Origin: Apostichopus japonicus
Lineage: Eukaryota > Echinodermata > Holothuroidea > Aspidochirotida > Stichopodidae
Length of the DNA: 64,000 nucleotides
Assembly (NCBI RefSeq): GCF_037975245.1
Contig: NC_092575.1
Span: 13,257,001 to 13,321,000, forward strand
Reading direction: 5' to 3'
Shown here: positions 29,615-40,835 of the stretch, piece by piece
Position numbering within the stretch: the first letter of the stretch is position 1
Layout of the letters: each line of letters opens with the position of its first letter
Translations under genes and position numbers: made by a program
Notes under the pieces: generated by a model
Database searches by the model: none
Seen by the model: only the letters and a program-made list of their open reading frames with translations
What the model was told of the DNA's origin: nothing

Positions 29615-32600
29615 TCATGGTGTGAAGTCTGACATGCTGTTGAAACCACTGGCTGGGCTGTTTGGATTTGAGGGTGGACTCCTGATATTTTTGAATTTGT
29701 CCAGCATCTTGGTGTTAAAGATGGAGTTCACAGATGGGCTGGTCATCGGTGTCGTCATCAACCGTCTGGTCCTAGGGGTTGGCAGGGGCGTCCCATTGGG
29801 GGATCTAGGTGTACAAAGTGACAAGAAGTTCTATAAAAGAAATGTTCAGCTGTGTCTGTCATTATCCTTCTTTACGATTAAAATATCCACTGTTAATGAA
29901 TGGATCTTTTTTACTCACATTACTTGTCATTATTTTGTCCCCGTTTCATGGACCTTGACAAATGTGAGGATTAACTGTTTGAAAATGTATTGTGGCATTA
30001 TTGAGACATTGTGTATCATCTGTTTCAAATCACCAAATATTGTGAATATTGTAAATACATGTTTATACTTCAGAAATTTGCAAAACAGAGTTACTCATCA
30101 TTTCTTTTGTTTGGTTTTGTTACTTAACCTTTTGGTTGACATTGTGACCCTGTCATATATGGACATCTCTGCTTGAAATAGAAACTTTGGTCAGGCCCAA
30201 GTATTAATGACATCACTAAGAGTGGAAATTTTAACTTTTAATGGGAAATTCTTAAGTTATTTAAATCGACTTTTATGCAAGAACATTATTTTCAGTACCT
30301 TATGGGAGAGCTGGAGGCATAAAGCTGCTTCACCAAGATTGGCCTAAAGAAATATGCCATTAGATAAAATTTAACCTTTCAAATATAAATGCTGTAACTT
30401 ATCTGTCAAGTGAGAATTGTTCATTTCAAAACAATTTTATTTTTTTCGGTTAAAGTTTTGTTAACAATATATCTGGCAACATCATAGGGGAAATTACATC
30501 ACCTTGGCAACGGAGATAAAATATCCTTTGTTTGCAAATGGAAAGTCATTTTGATGAAGCTGTCAGTTTACAGTACATTGTCTGTTAAGCAAACACTCCA
30601 AAGGAGAAAAAATAAAACAAAACTTCTCAGATGCAAAGCAAAATTAAATGGGGAAATCCTCAGAACTTTACCGCCTCAAATTATATGTTTATAATACGTT
30701 ACAAATTTGTCAATAAGTCATCAAAGCGTGCTCTGTTATTATTTATGTGAAGTTAAGAGAATATGATTTGGTTGAATTATTAGACTTTATGTAACAAGTT
30801 TTCTTAATCATTGTTTAATATTAATAATATTTAGGCCTACACCAAAGGAGCTGAGTCATCATTAATATAGTCTTAAAGGAGCATTCCAGAGTGTAACATA
30901 TTCCAAAGGTTAATATCTTAAAAAGTTGAATAGCTGTAGAAACATAACTAGCACCCCATTTTATTTCCTTATTTTAATCAATGGTGTACTATCTATATAA
31001 AGAGAAAGCAAGAAAAGAACTATCCTAAGAATAAAAGAATCTTTCTTTTCTTTGAACTATGACGTAGCAAGGCTAAACTTATGGCTAAATTCATCCTCTA
31101 AACCATTGTTGAACTCACTTGACTGAATCCACAGATCGAAGAAGTTTCCTGTCAAATGAGAGGAGTTCATCGTGGATACTCCCAACAGACGCAAGAGATG
31201 CTGTGGAACTGACAAGAAAAATATGGAATATTAAAATATATTAGATACTCAAAGACAAAAGAAAGAAGAACTGACCTATGTTATAACGGAACATCCTTTT
31301 CTTTTGTTATTTATCATTCAGAGATTCATAATATTTGGCCCAGTTGGCAATGACTTTACACTTATATAATTGCTGACACTTCAGCTATCCAATTAATTAT
31401 GTAAAAAATTAATAAGGATGTAGTAGTTTTCCATTTTGAGAAAACTGGAAGACCAGACAGACAGACAAGTTCAAACCATTCCCTTGCAGTAAGGAAGTCA
31501 GATTGATCCATTGACATTAATTACTGGAAAGCCACCAACATTTCTTTTCCCATAAATATATTGAAATTCCTACCGACAGGGGAAGACATAAGAACTTTTC
31601 AAGTCTCATATTTCACATCATGATTCATTTTAAATTACAGCATGAATGTTAATACATAAATCCACCTTGCATTACACTGATCAGACAAACAAAGTTCTTT
31701 GAAACATTTCCCTGCTATTTGGAAACATTATCTCAACTTGACAGAACTGCTAACATTATTGTTTACCGGGTAAAAAGTTTCAAAACTCCTCTTCTTCGTC
31801 ATATCTATCATCACAAACATCTGTTTTGTCTAGAATCTCTGTGAAGTCAACCGTAACCTTTGTTAAGAGCTTTGTTTTCAATTTCTACCGAAATCTATGT
31901 ATTTCTCTAGCATTGTTGTTATATTTAACAGGATCTGGCCAAAACGCAACCCTACCAAGACCCAACCCCCCTCGGTAAGGATTTCATATTCACCCATGAA
32001 GTTTTGCTTCTCTCCTCAACTTCTTGGTCATGATTTTACCATCACTGACCGGTAAAGTCTGTTTATGTCTTCTGTCTGGTGTTGAGGGAGTTCGGTGTGA
32101 TTTCTAAGTGTAGAAACATATGGATAGAGAACTTAAGTCATAACACCTAGAATTATGTATGACAAAAGAAAACACCTTAAAACATTTTCTTCTTCCCAAC
32201 CGACACCACTCAACACACTCAAACATCACAATACAAATTTTTGCTTTACCAGAGGAAATTTACTTCCTAGGGTATTAAGTGATCATCAGCTGCACTTGTG
32301 AGTAACCTAGGACTCTTATTTCTAGAGCTTTGCCTCAAACCTCACATTAACACCTCAAACATGTGAAGAAAAATCCTGCTAGGATCAAGTTAGATCAGCT
32401 CCTCTTCCGATATTAATTTACCTACTCAAGCTTTTTTCAGTGGATAAGCTAGTTTTTTATTCTTTACTCATATTCAAGATAGCAACGAATGCTTGAAGTG
32501 ATTTCATTTAACTTTAACAGTTTCCTGCAACTTATTTTCACCACTTTTGCTAAAATCTACTCGAAAATAGAAACACACACATATAGACTAATTACATTAA

Positions 32601-35600
32601 TTAATATAAAATTCATAAAAGTCACTTTTTAACAATTCTACCTTCATTCATTCCTTTGACTTAATTATTTAAATTCACATTTGAAGTACCAAGAGTTGGT
32701 ATGATGAGTACAATTTATATGAAAAGTGTTAGGAAGAATTTAAATATAAAATCTTGATGGCTCGCTTAACGAGGCTCCCTGAATATAAAACACAAAGAAA
32801 ATGAAGTGAAAGATACTCAACACAACTACGAAAGACATAAACAACCTCCCACCAGCCCCCCCCCCCCCAAGCCCCAATCACACACATGCACAGAACTGGT
32901 AAAACTAATAGAACATAATGAAGTATTCTATCAGATGCCTCATGAATGACTTCAACTTGAGACAACAAATACTTCACTATCCTATTAAATTGACAATCTG
33001 AGACAAACCTTGTTGGTCGAATCCTTAAGAATCCCTGGTGCGGGTGGAGGTGGTGGTGGAGGGGGCGGGGGAGGAGGTGGTGACATTAAATTTTCTTCCG
33101 TTAGTTCCTTCTTCTGCTTTTTCGTACCCTTGTGAATTGAAGGTCGGCCAGTCGGAGACACAATGACTTTTTCTGAATCTTTCAGAGGACTCCCTTCTTG
33201 GGATGGTTTGAGTGTAGATGTAGGTGATACAGTCTCCTCTTTGCTATCGGTTTTACTCAATGATGATGATGACTTTTTCTTCTGTTTCTTGGCCTCCAGT
33301 CTCTTTGAGAATCTTGTGGCTTTTGGCTTGGACTCTGAGTGAATGGAAATAATAGCATTGACACAAATTTGATAACCGGCTACAGTAGTTGTGGACACAT
33401 CTTTGATATGAAGAAGCTATTTAAACACTTTTGACTAAAAATTTTCTTTTATACTTTTTGACTGAAAAATCATGTGGTGTTGCATTTGTATATAGAGAGA
33501 TACTATTGAGTACTTTAGTCTGCCTAAACACACATCCGCAATTGCTCAAACACACAAATAATATCACTGAAGAAGTTGAGTGACAATGATAGCTTTCTTA
33601 AAGCATGAATCAGGTTTTGACTCAGCTCCCAAATATCACACTAAGATGGATACACCATGATAGCTTTAGTTTCATACATGAACATATTTGTATTTCAATT
33701 ACATAAACTTAACAAGCTAGACAAATTAAAGAATGATGGCTATATTGCAGTTATGTAAGTAACTCTTAACATTCGTTAGGTGAACTTACGTCATATTTCA
33801 AATGGATACTAGTCTAAATTTTAAGACAACAGGACATTTCATATTCATGTGGAATGTCTTGCTTCAAACATTTCCACTACCCACAAATGGTTGAGTCTCA
33901 ACCAAAACTCATCTTTTCTTATCATGTATTTTAATGAATGATATTTTTGAACTTAATTCTGAACTTTCCTGTTCAATAATTTCCTGAGAAATTTACATTC
34001 AGATACCTTTCAAGTCAAGTGAAAATAAATCAAATTTACATATTATTATTAAACAAATATTCAATATAATTCCTCTGAAGTCAAATGGACAATACCAAAG
34101 TTGTACATTTCATTTGAATCTAAATCTAATACATCGACATAATAACTCCCCCTACCACCCCCCCTCCCCCCATCCATTTCATATTTCACATGAATGAAAA
34201 CATCTGTCTAAGTGTTTAACAGTTAATTGACATTTTTGAAAAATCAGACAGAAACAAATATGAATAATGTAATCAGGGATGTGTTCAGGAATATGTGAGT
34301 GCCACGCAGATTTTTGAGGTGGTGTGTCCCACATCCTGGAAGAGGGGTCTTGGCAGGGGTTTAGGTGGCCAGCCGCCCAGCCATGTTTGCACTGCAGGTT
34401 TCACAAAATGACGGCCTTTTTCCATGCACAGATTGAAATATATATATGAAGCCGATTAAAGTTTTCTCAAGTTTTCAGTACTGAGTACGTAAATATATAG
34501 TTTTTTTTTTTTTTTTCGACTTTCCCTAATTTTACTAATCAAATCTCATATTGACTAACTAAACAGCTTGCATTTTACCCTCGGATACTTCAAAACACAA
34601 AGTTTTACCCCCACAAGGGTCCCTAAGGCAGACCCCTTGACCCCCGTCGTGTGGGGCGATCGCCAGGGCAAACTGCTGCATGGCGTGGGCACACCCCTGT
34701 GTGATTTCAAATATTACCTTGAGAATAGTTGAACACTTCACAAATGTCACTCTGAAATTTGTTGATTTCCTTTTTGCAGTCATCGTTTGTGATAGAATCT
34801 ACGGCGTAGTCTTCACCTTGGAAGGCAACCAGCAACTTCACCTAATTGAGGTAGACAAAATATGCCAATTGCATTATTATATCAAAATCAGAGAAATAAA
34901 TTCAAACTAAGTTATTAAAGGAAAGCTACATAAAGCAGTGAAGTATAGAAAACAAAGTCGGAGAAACATATAGGATCAGATAAGTTAATATGAACTTGAT
35001 AAGCTGAAGTTGCACATTTTGCGAGAGCCAGATAGATATAGCTTTCTAACTACCATAAAAACATGACTTTCAAAGTTTTAAATCTTCTTAAAAAAAAATT
35101 TTAAGATTTTCTAAGATTATAAGGCACCTTGTTGCACAGTCATCAGAAATACCAGCTTAGAACTAAACTGGCAAGATAAACATTTAAAACTACTTCATTA
35201 TGCAGAATATGCTGCATTTCATTACCATTCCCTGATATAATTGGGTAGTCGTCGATGATGGTTAGATGTAATTAAATTTGAATGACTTCAGCGACTTACT
35301 TTTATGAATGAAAGAAGACCAGCATTTTCCTCTTCCTCAAGTTTTCTCTTTGCTATTATTCTTTTATACACTTCTGGATTTTTCTCCACAAAGCTCATCA
35401 GCTCCTGAAGCAATATAAGAATTAAGATAAAATAGCTTTAGTCCTCTGAATCTTACCTCCACCAGGGCAAGTGTAATTGTTACTGTCTGTAGATCATGAA
35501 TGATGGTAATATATATATATGTGTAGTGTATCATGCAGTACATTACCTTGTGATTATAATGTACCCAACCCTTTCTGGCCACCAAACGAAGAATAATGCT

Positions 35601-36355
35601 TTTCCACAAGGATATCGACATGGATGACAACTGAAACAGAACTTCCTAATCTAATTTGTACATATTATAAAATGAATGGAAAACTGACCAGGAGAATGCA
35701 AACAATTTTTTGAAAGAGTTGAATTTCACATTATAAGACTCTTCCTCATCGTCATAGTTTTTGGATCAAATATTGAATGAAATTGTAGTGTTTTTTTTTT
35801 TTTTTTTGCAGTGTGATCTCAGTTCAACATTCCAATCCTGGGTCAAATGTTAACCTGAAATATTACACTAAAATCCTTCCTTCTTCATCATATTTTAGGG
35901 TCAAATACAGAATGAAATTGCAGGGTGATCTCAGCTTTTTAAGGTCAACAATCTAATTCTGGGGCAAGTTCTAGCCTTAATATTACATTCTCAAGTATTA
36001 CATTTTGTGCAGTTTAACAGTCTCACACAATCTTTCATCCTGCAGAGAGATTGTCATAATCTATGTGTTCAATCATTCTGTGTCAATGCTCACATTTAAA
36101 GAAGAAATTTGCAGATTTCTACACTCGTGTGGTTTTAAAAATCAGATATGGAATATTTTCAAGAATAAATTAGCTTCTTCAATAAATGTTTTAATAAAAT
36201 ATTAGTCATATGTTCTATTCTTGAAATTCATAACAAACCTTCAGGGCATCATGAGTTGTACGAGCCATCTCATGTTCATATTCTTCCTCAGAGAGTTGCA
36301 CACAATATCTCTGAGATAAAGGAGTGGCTGCATCATACTCTCCAAACTGCTCCAT
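29615..36355 (-). CDS. PRR11-like proline-rich protein, eight exons
   Basis: Eight minus-strand exons join in phase: 36363-36239 (ATG at 36355), 35630-35547, 35404-35300, 34841-34718, 33334-33009, 32103-31994, 31208-31119, 29804-29615 (TGA). They give about 382 residues. The N-terminus (MEQFGEYDAATPLSQRYCVQ...) is acidic, followed by helical segments (SLWKSIILRLVARKGWVHYN; EKNPEVYKRIIAKRKLEEEE). Residues ~145-250 are Lys/Ser-rich and end in a run of 13 prolines. The C-terminus FDRKLLRSVDSVKSPNGTP, then MTSPSVNSIF and KFKNIRSP, parallels recalled human PRR11 (DLRKLLRKVDVERSPGGTP, KFQLAHPRSP). PRR11 (360 aa in human) is a cell-cycle-regulated protein with a similar proline run, and MTFR1 proteins share part of this architecture. 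The N-terminal half does not clearly match either, so the name is provisional; an upstream coding exon cannot be excluded because the first exon has an acceptor just before the ATG. Confidence 0.6.
29815..31118. other. Last intron of the PRR11-like gene
   Basis: Contains a copy of the AAGGAGCATTCC repeat family at ~30,829-31,085 and otherwise AT-rich sequence. The long plus-strand frame 29,592-30,176 is antisense to the last exon at its left end and reads into intron; it is not supported as a gene. Confidence 0.5.
30829..31085 (+). mobile_element. Dispersed repeat, AAGGAGCATTCC family, copy B
   Basis: It carries TTTAGGCCTACACC, then CTTAAAGGAGCATTCCAGAG, then an AT-rich body ending AACTATGACGTAGCAA, in the same order as copy A at 6.1 kb. 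It lies in the last intron of the PRR11-like gene, opposite to its transcription, within ~35 bp of the preceding exon's donor. Confidence 0.6.
34274..34699 (+). mobile_element. hAT-like MITE adjacent to a splice donor
   Basis: The left end CAGGGATGTG and right end CACACCCCTG are inverted repeats (9 of 10). The ~426 bp body has no transposase, with imperfect continuation of the inversion inside (GTGCCACGCAG versus CATGGCGTGGGC). The target duplication is unclear. On the minus strand the element begins only ~18 bp into the intron after the PRR11-like exon 34,841-34,718. Confidence 0.55.
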
Positions 36356-36363
36356 AGTTGATT

Positions 36364-36779
36364 CTGTTCAAATATGGAAACATTGCAAACGACAAATGAG
36401 AAACATTTCAGCAATCATTTTATGTTGGTCTTTCAATGTCTGGCAGGCAAATGGGGTAAGCCTTGTCCTACACCTAATAGTATTACTTGCCTGCTGATTA
36501 CAGTATATGATTTAGTACTAAAGGATCAGTTGTAAATATTTGTTAATACTTAATTCTGTACATTAGGCTAGGGACAATCTGAACATGTAATTAGTGGTAC
36601 CATACAGAATGTTAACTCTTTGGTAACATGCCTATATCAAATTCCAATGTTTCTGGGAGTCAAGTTAACTTTCAAGCAGGAGTTCATCCAAGTTTTGCTG
36701 CTGACATGGCCTAGTTAACTTGGGCTATGCAACTCCATTAATATATTGTAATAATTTTCACTTGGTAGGATGGTGACTT
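36364..36779. other. Upstream of the PRR11-like start exon (intron or 5' flank)
   Basis: A splice acceptor (tttgaacag) directly precedes the first recognised exon, so this is probably an intron leading to a noncoding first exon further right. No coding exon is recognised. Confidence 0.35.
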
Positions 36780-37229
36780 CGAAGTTCGGACACCTAAGAC
36801 TTAAAACAACCCAAAACTAAATGTTCTGGTATAAATCACCAGAAAATATACTTCATATGGTGGGAGAATTGTGTTATAGTACGATACACGGCCAAACTTT
36901 CTTTCCTGCAAACTGTTTTCACATTGTTTTCCAAGAAGATTCTTCGTGATTGTGGAACTGGTATTTCTTTGCTAGAGTATTGCGAAGTTCGGACACGCAA
37001 CCCACAGTGTGGCGATGGTGATAAAATTGGTGGCGCAGTTGCTCTTTCAGTAATTATAACAGACTTCATAGATCTTCGTCATTTTATTGACAAATATGTA
37101 AGTAATTTCTTGCACACGGGTCATTTTGGAGAGAAAATAACTGTAGCTTCGTACGTTTTGGTGAAATTTGGCTCTTCCTGTAGGATTTCATGGTGAAATC
37201 GTGTGTTTCTTAGGGGTGGCCGATCTTCG
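36780..37229. mobile_element. Possible MITE with CGAAGTTCGG ends
   Basis: The left end CGAAGTTCGGACACCTAAGA is matched in inverse by the right end TCTTAGGGGTGGCCGATCTTCG (imperfect, 1-2 indels). Additional GCGAAGTTCGG words occur at ~36,981 and, inverted, at ~37,227-37,246. A 90-codon frame inside shows no family resemblance. The target duplication is not evident, so the class is not assigned. Confidence 0.4.
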
Positions 37230-39062
37230 CAGTATGCCGAACTTCGCACTACTGACTATACTTCATTATTGAAAATATGTTCAACAACATAAGCCTGCAG
37301 ATTCTGGTCTCCTGGTACTTTGTATTTGTGTGCACAACTCCATCACCCAGGCCTAACGTTTACTTATGTACCAGTAACAGTTCTATGGAGTATGGGTGGA
37401 GTGCCTGTTAACTTACAAGTTACGGTTACACCTACAGTACCAAGTACCATGATAGTGCAGACCTAATCCAATACTTAGTAGGTTGATGATAATTGGCAAT
37501 AGTCTATAGCACTACCTTGACCTACAGTAGAGTAAATATGTGTTATCCTTACTATTAGTACTGTTAGGGCTTATCCTATTTGAGTTAGCAAGTAATACTT
37601 AGTGTAATAAAGAATTAGCCTAAGCGCTATTGCAACCCATAGGTTAGGCCTAACTTAGGGGCCTTAGGCTTGTATCTCTCACGAGCGTTTAACTTGAGAT
37701 TAAAACGTTAACGTTCGAGTTAGTCATAGAAGCATCCAGCTTGTATAATAATTTACCCTTAGTAGCGTTCTATTAATTGGTGACTTTCGCAATTCGTCTA
37801 CCATAAGATATTACAATCTTATGTTCATGTCCATTAAACATTCCCCAAATTGAATGTGGATAGAATTCGGGAAAACGAAGGAAAGAAAAATAAAAACATT
37901 TGAATCTACCGCTATATGGGTGGTCAGAATTCGGCCTCTCAATCTGCTGCCGAATTAGCTATATTTGCTCACACTTGCTGCGGTGCTAGAGGGCTCTCGC
38001 TATTCCCAAGGTAACAACTCGGTGATAAACGTTAATTAACAACGTAAATATTATTGTCATGTACTTTCTTACTTATCAGGAAAGTGTTACCCTGAGTAAT
38101 AATGTCTCTAAAATAAGCTTAAGACAGTGCCAGATTAGGTAGGTGAGTATTTTGGTAATTACTAACATTGTGGAATCCTACTTAAAATGAAGTTCCAGAG
38201 GTTGCTTTTCTGCCTTTTCGCAAGGAGACTTGAATAATAAATAAACAAATTGAGAAATTCCATGACTTAAATTTTGAGATTTTTGTTGTTGTAAGAAATT
38301 CGACGATAAACCAACTTTGAGAATTTTTGCAAATATGCCCAGCTAAAATAAATAGTGTCACTGTAGCAACATATTATATACTGCAATATCTCACTTAGCT
38401 CACTTTATATTTGTTTTAAAAAGACAACAAAATATGTCATTGATATTAAGAACGCTTCCTGTTCAATACAGAAGTGGCTGTACTATCATCAGCATAGAAC
38501 AACACAAATATCAAATTTACATCCACAATTCACCTTTATTATTATTTCGTCTTATTTTGGAGGATGATAATGTAGTAAGACAAAAATTATAACGATTAAT
38601 ATAAGAAAATAATGATATAAATATTTATAGAGAGAGAGAGAGGAATGGAGAGAGGGGAGGGGGGCAGTTAACAAACAAAAACTAATCAAGGATCATGTGA
38701 TGATTTATCTGTGAAGATAACAGAGCCGTATATACGGCTCTGGAAAATAAATCGTTTAAACTCTGTATACGACTCTGAGGAATAATAGAGTTCCTTTATA
38801 CTGAACTCTAAGGAATAATGCTCTAGAGCGCCCTCTTTAAAGAAGTTACATGAAGGCCGCTTGTGCATGCTGAGATTCGAAACTTTCGCAGCCTGAAAAG
38901 ATTGACGAGTTGTCCGTGATTGACGGCAGTGTCCCAATTTCCTTCAAGACTATATACACTGATTCTACTTAGTAAACAACATAAGGTGTACGATGCATTG
39001 TTGCAACTGTACATATCTCCCTTTTGGACGTGTGGGCTGTGAAAGGCGGAGGAAATCGCCCC
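37230..39062. promoter_or_regulatory. Probable 5' region of the PRR11-like gene
   Basis: This block contains a zone rich in GGCCTA and AACGTTA words (37,350-37,720) like the one beside the MND1/TMCO6-like promoter, then CpG-containing sequence near 37,960-38,040. It is a plausible position for the transcription start of the minus-strand PRR11-like gene. No core element is certain. A GA microsatellite lies at ~38,629-38,645 and a perfect palindrome at 38,721-38,742. Confidence 0.3.
38721..38742. repeat. Perfect 22-bp palindrome
   Basis: AGAGCCGTAT and its complement meet with no spacer (half-site CAGAGCCGTAT). Nearby diverged words (CTCTGTATACGACTCTG at 38,760, AGAGTTCCTTTATACTGAAC at ~38,789) look like decayed relatives, so the area may be a small array of palindromic motifs. 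Confidence 0.7.
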
Positions 39063-39070
39063 GGGGGGAG

Positions 39071-39727
39071 CAAGGGCGGCGGAACCGGGGGGACACAGGG
39101 GGCACGTGCCCCCCCACTTTTCCTTAGGTTAAAAATGTGCCCTTTTTCTACATAAAAATTAAGGTGTCTCAAGTTAGCAATTAGAGGCCAGGGAACCAGA
39201 ATGAACACTCGGGAAGGGCCGTTTCCGGCCATCTGAGGGGTTTGTAAAACCAAAAATTTTCTTGTACGCTCCGCGCCAACCGGTGGTGGCGCTCCGCTCA
39301 GATAGTCGTGCATACAACTTTGCAAATCCTGGCTACGCCCTGACTTTTAATGAATTTCTGTGGGTCAAACTCAAAGCTATTTCGAATGGCAAAAAATTGT
39401 TAAGACATTAACAAGAAATAAACTCTAATTCGGAAGATTCCTACATTAGCAACTAGCATGATTTCACCTCATTTTGTCTCAAAAGAAAACTTGTTCCTTG
39501 TTTCCCAATTTGCACATTGGATATCGCAGTGCTATATGCATATTTTCCTTGAGGGGGGGGGGGGGGGGGGAGGGCGTTGATGGAGTGATGTGTATACGCA
39601 AATGAGATAATACAATAAGAGTTATAAAGGGTACTAAATATAAGGCTGCATCAGTCCAATCGAATTTCTGCAAAGTGCCCTTTGATGTCGGTGCCCCCCC
39701 AGATTAAAAGTGCTTCCGCCGCCCTTG
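39071..39727. mobile_element. hAT-like element with perfect 8-bp target duplication
   Basis: The inverted ends are CAAGGGCGGCGGAA (left) and TTCCGCCGCCCTTG (right), a perfect 14-bp match. Both sides are flanked by the identical octamer GGGGGGAG (39,063-39,070 and 39,728-39,735). An 8-bp duplication with short perfect ends is a hAT-type signature. The left half (to ~39,342, ending CCTGGCTACGCCCTG) is the reverse of the 8,609-8,916 family, so one element is nested in, or has been captured by, the other. A G18 run lies at ~39,553. No transposase is seen. Confidence 0.8.
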
Positions 39728-40288
39728 GGGGGGAGTCACACAACATGAATTAAATGTAAGTAGAATCAGTGTGTTAACATCTATTCTTTAAGGAAATTAG
39801 GAACACCATGAAATATTCATTTGAGCGACAGTCTATAACAGTTGGTAACTTATAATATTGATATGTTTTATATAGTCCATACACAAAACGAACGGTAACA
39901 AAGTGAGTGATAAAAACGACGACAACGGCCTTCGTTCATTCATTGTGCAACGCTAGTCGCATGCGCCGGTGCATCCGTTCGCCATGCGCTACCGTATACT
40001 GTTAAATTTATAATAGGCCTTCTTAAAACAATCTTTTCTTTAATAAAGCAGCCAGTTCGATCAAACCAATATATCTGTTTACGAAAAACTAAATATTGAG
40101 TGTAAATATAGCCTTATATACTTTACGGTGAAAGTGACAATTAAGTGACTTATTTTTGCTTCGAATGTTTGCAAGGAAACCATTAAAGTTGTATTAATGA
40201 TAACGAGCTTTGGCATATAAGTTACACTGAATAATTTCATGACGGTCTAATTCCTGTGAGCTGTTTATTTTTCTTGGGGGGGGGGGGT

Positions 40289-40835
40289 CAGTGGCGGAGC
40301 GTCCACAAAGCCCATGGGGCGGATCCCCCCCCCCGACTGACTAAAATGGACTGCTGGCGCCCTTTTCAGCTTTTTACCACTTTTTACTTATTCGCGATTA
40401 TTGACTTTTTTATTGCGCTCACATCTAGGCCTACCTATTGACATTTGTTGTGTAATTTTCGGACAAAATGCTCTAAGGGCGGTCTTTAATTATCGGCACT
40501 TCCGTTGTACGAAACTAGTAGGCCTACTTACAAGAACTGTACGGTGTTTTCGTTCTATTTTTAGACGAAACGCCACGCGCAGTGGCTGAAATAGTAATAG
40601 GCTAAACACCAGCATAATAAATAATAATAAAAACCGGCATGCAGTGTACGTTATACGCCGCTCCATGATCAGTGTGTTGGAATGGGTCATTTCCGGCGAT
40701 CTAGGGAGTATCTTTACTCAAAAAAAATTATGTACGCTCCGCGCCAATCTGTGATGGCGCTCCGCTTAGATAGTGTCGAAAGCGCCCTACTTACCATTTC
40801 GCCCCCTGACCAATACCCCTATAGCTCCGCCACTG
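40289..40835. mobile_element. hAT-like MITE inserted in poly-G
   Basis: The left end CAGTGGCGGAGC and right end GCTCCGCCACTG are perfect 12-bp inverted repeats. Each is flanked on the outside by a run of ten or more G, consistent with an insertion into a poly-G tract that duplicated an octamer such as GGGGGGGT. The interior segment ~40,680-40,785 matches the cores at 39,220-39,310 and, reversed, 8,690-8,790. No transposase. Confidence 0.75.

Noticed and set aside
29592-30176. 194-codon plus-strand open frame
   Set aside because: Its left part is antisense to the conserved last exon of the PRR11-like gene and the rest is AT-rich intron with random hydrophobic residues.
36924-37196. 90-codon plus-strand open frame
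   Set aside because: It lies within the CGAAGTTCGG-ended repeat and has no family resemblance.
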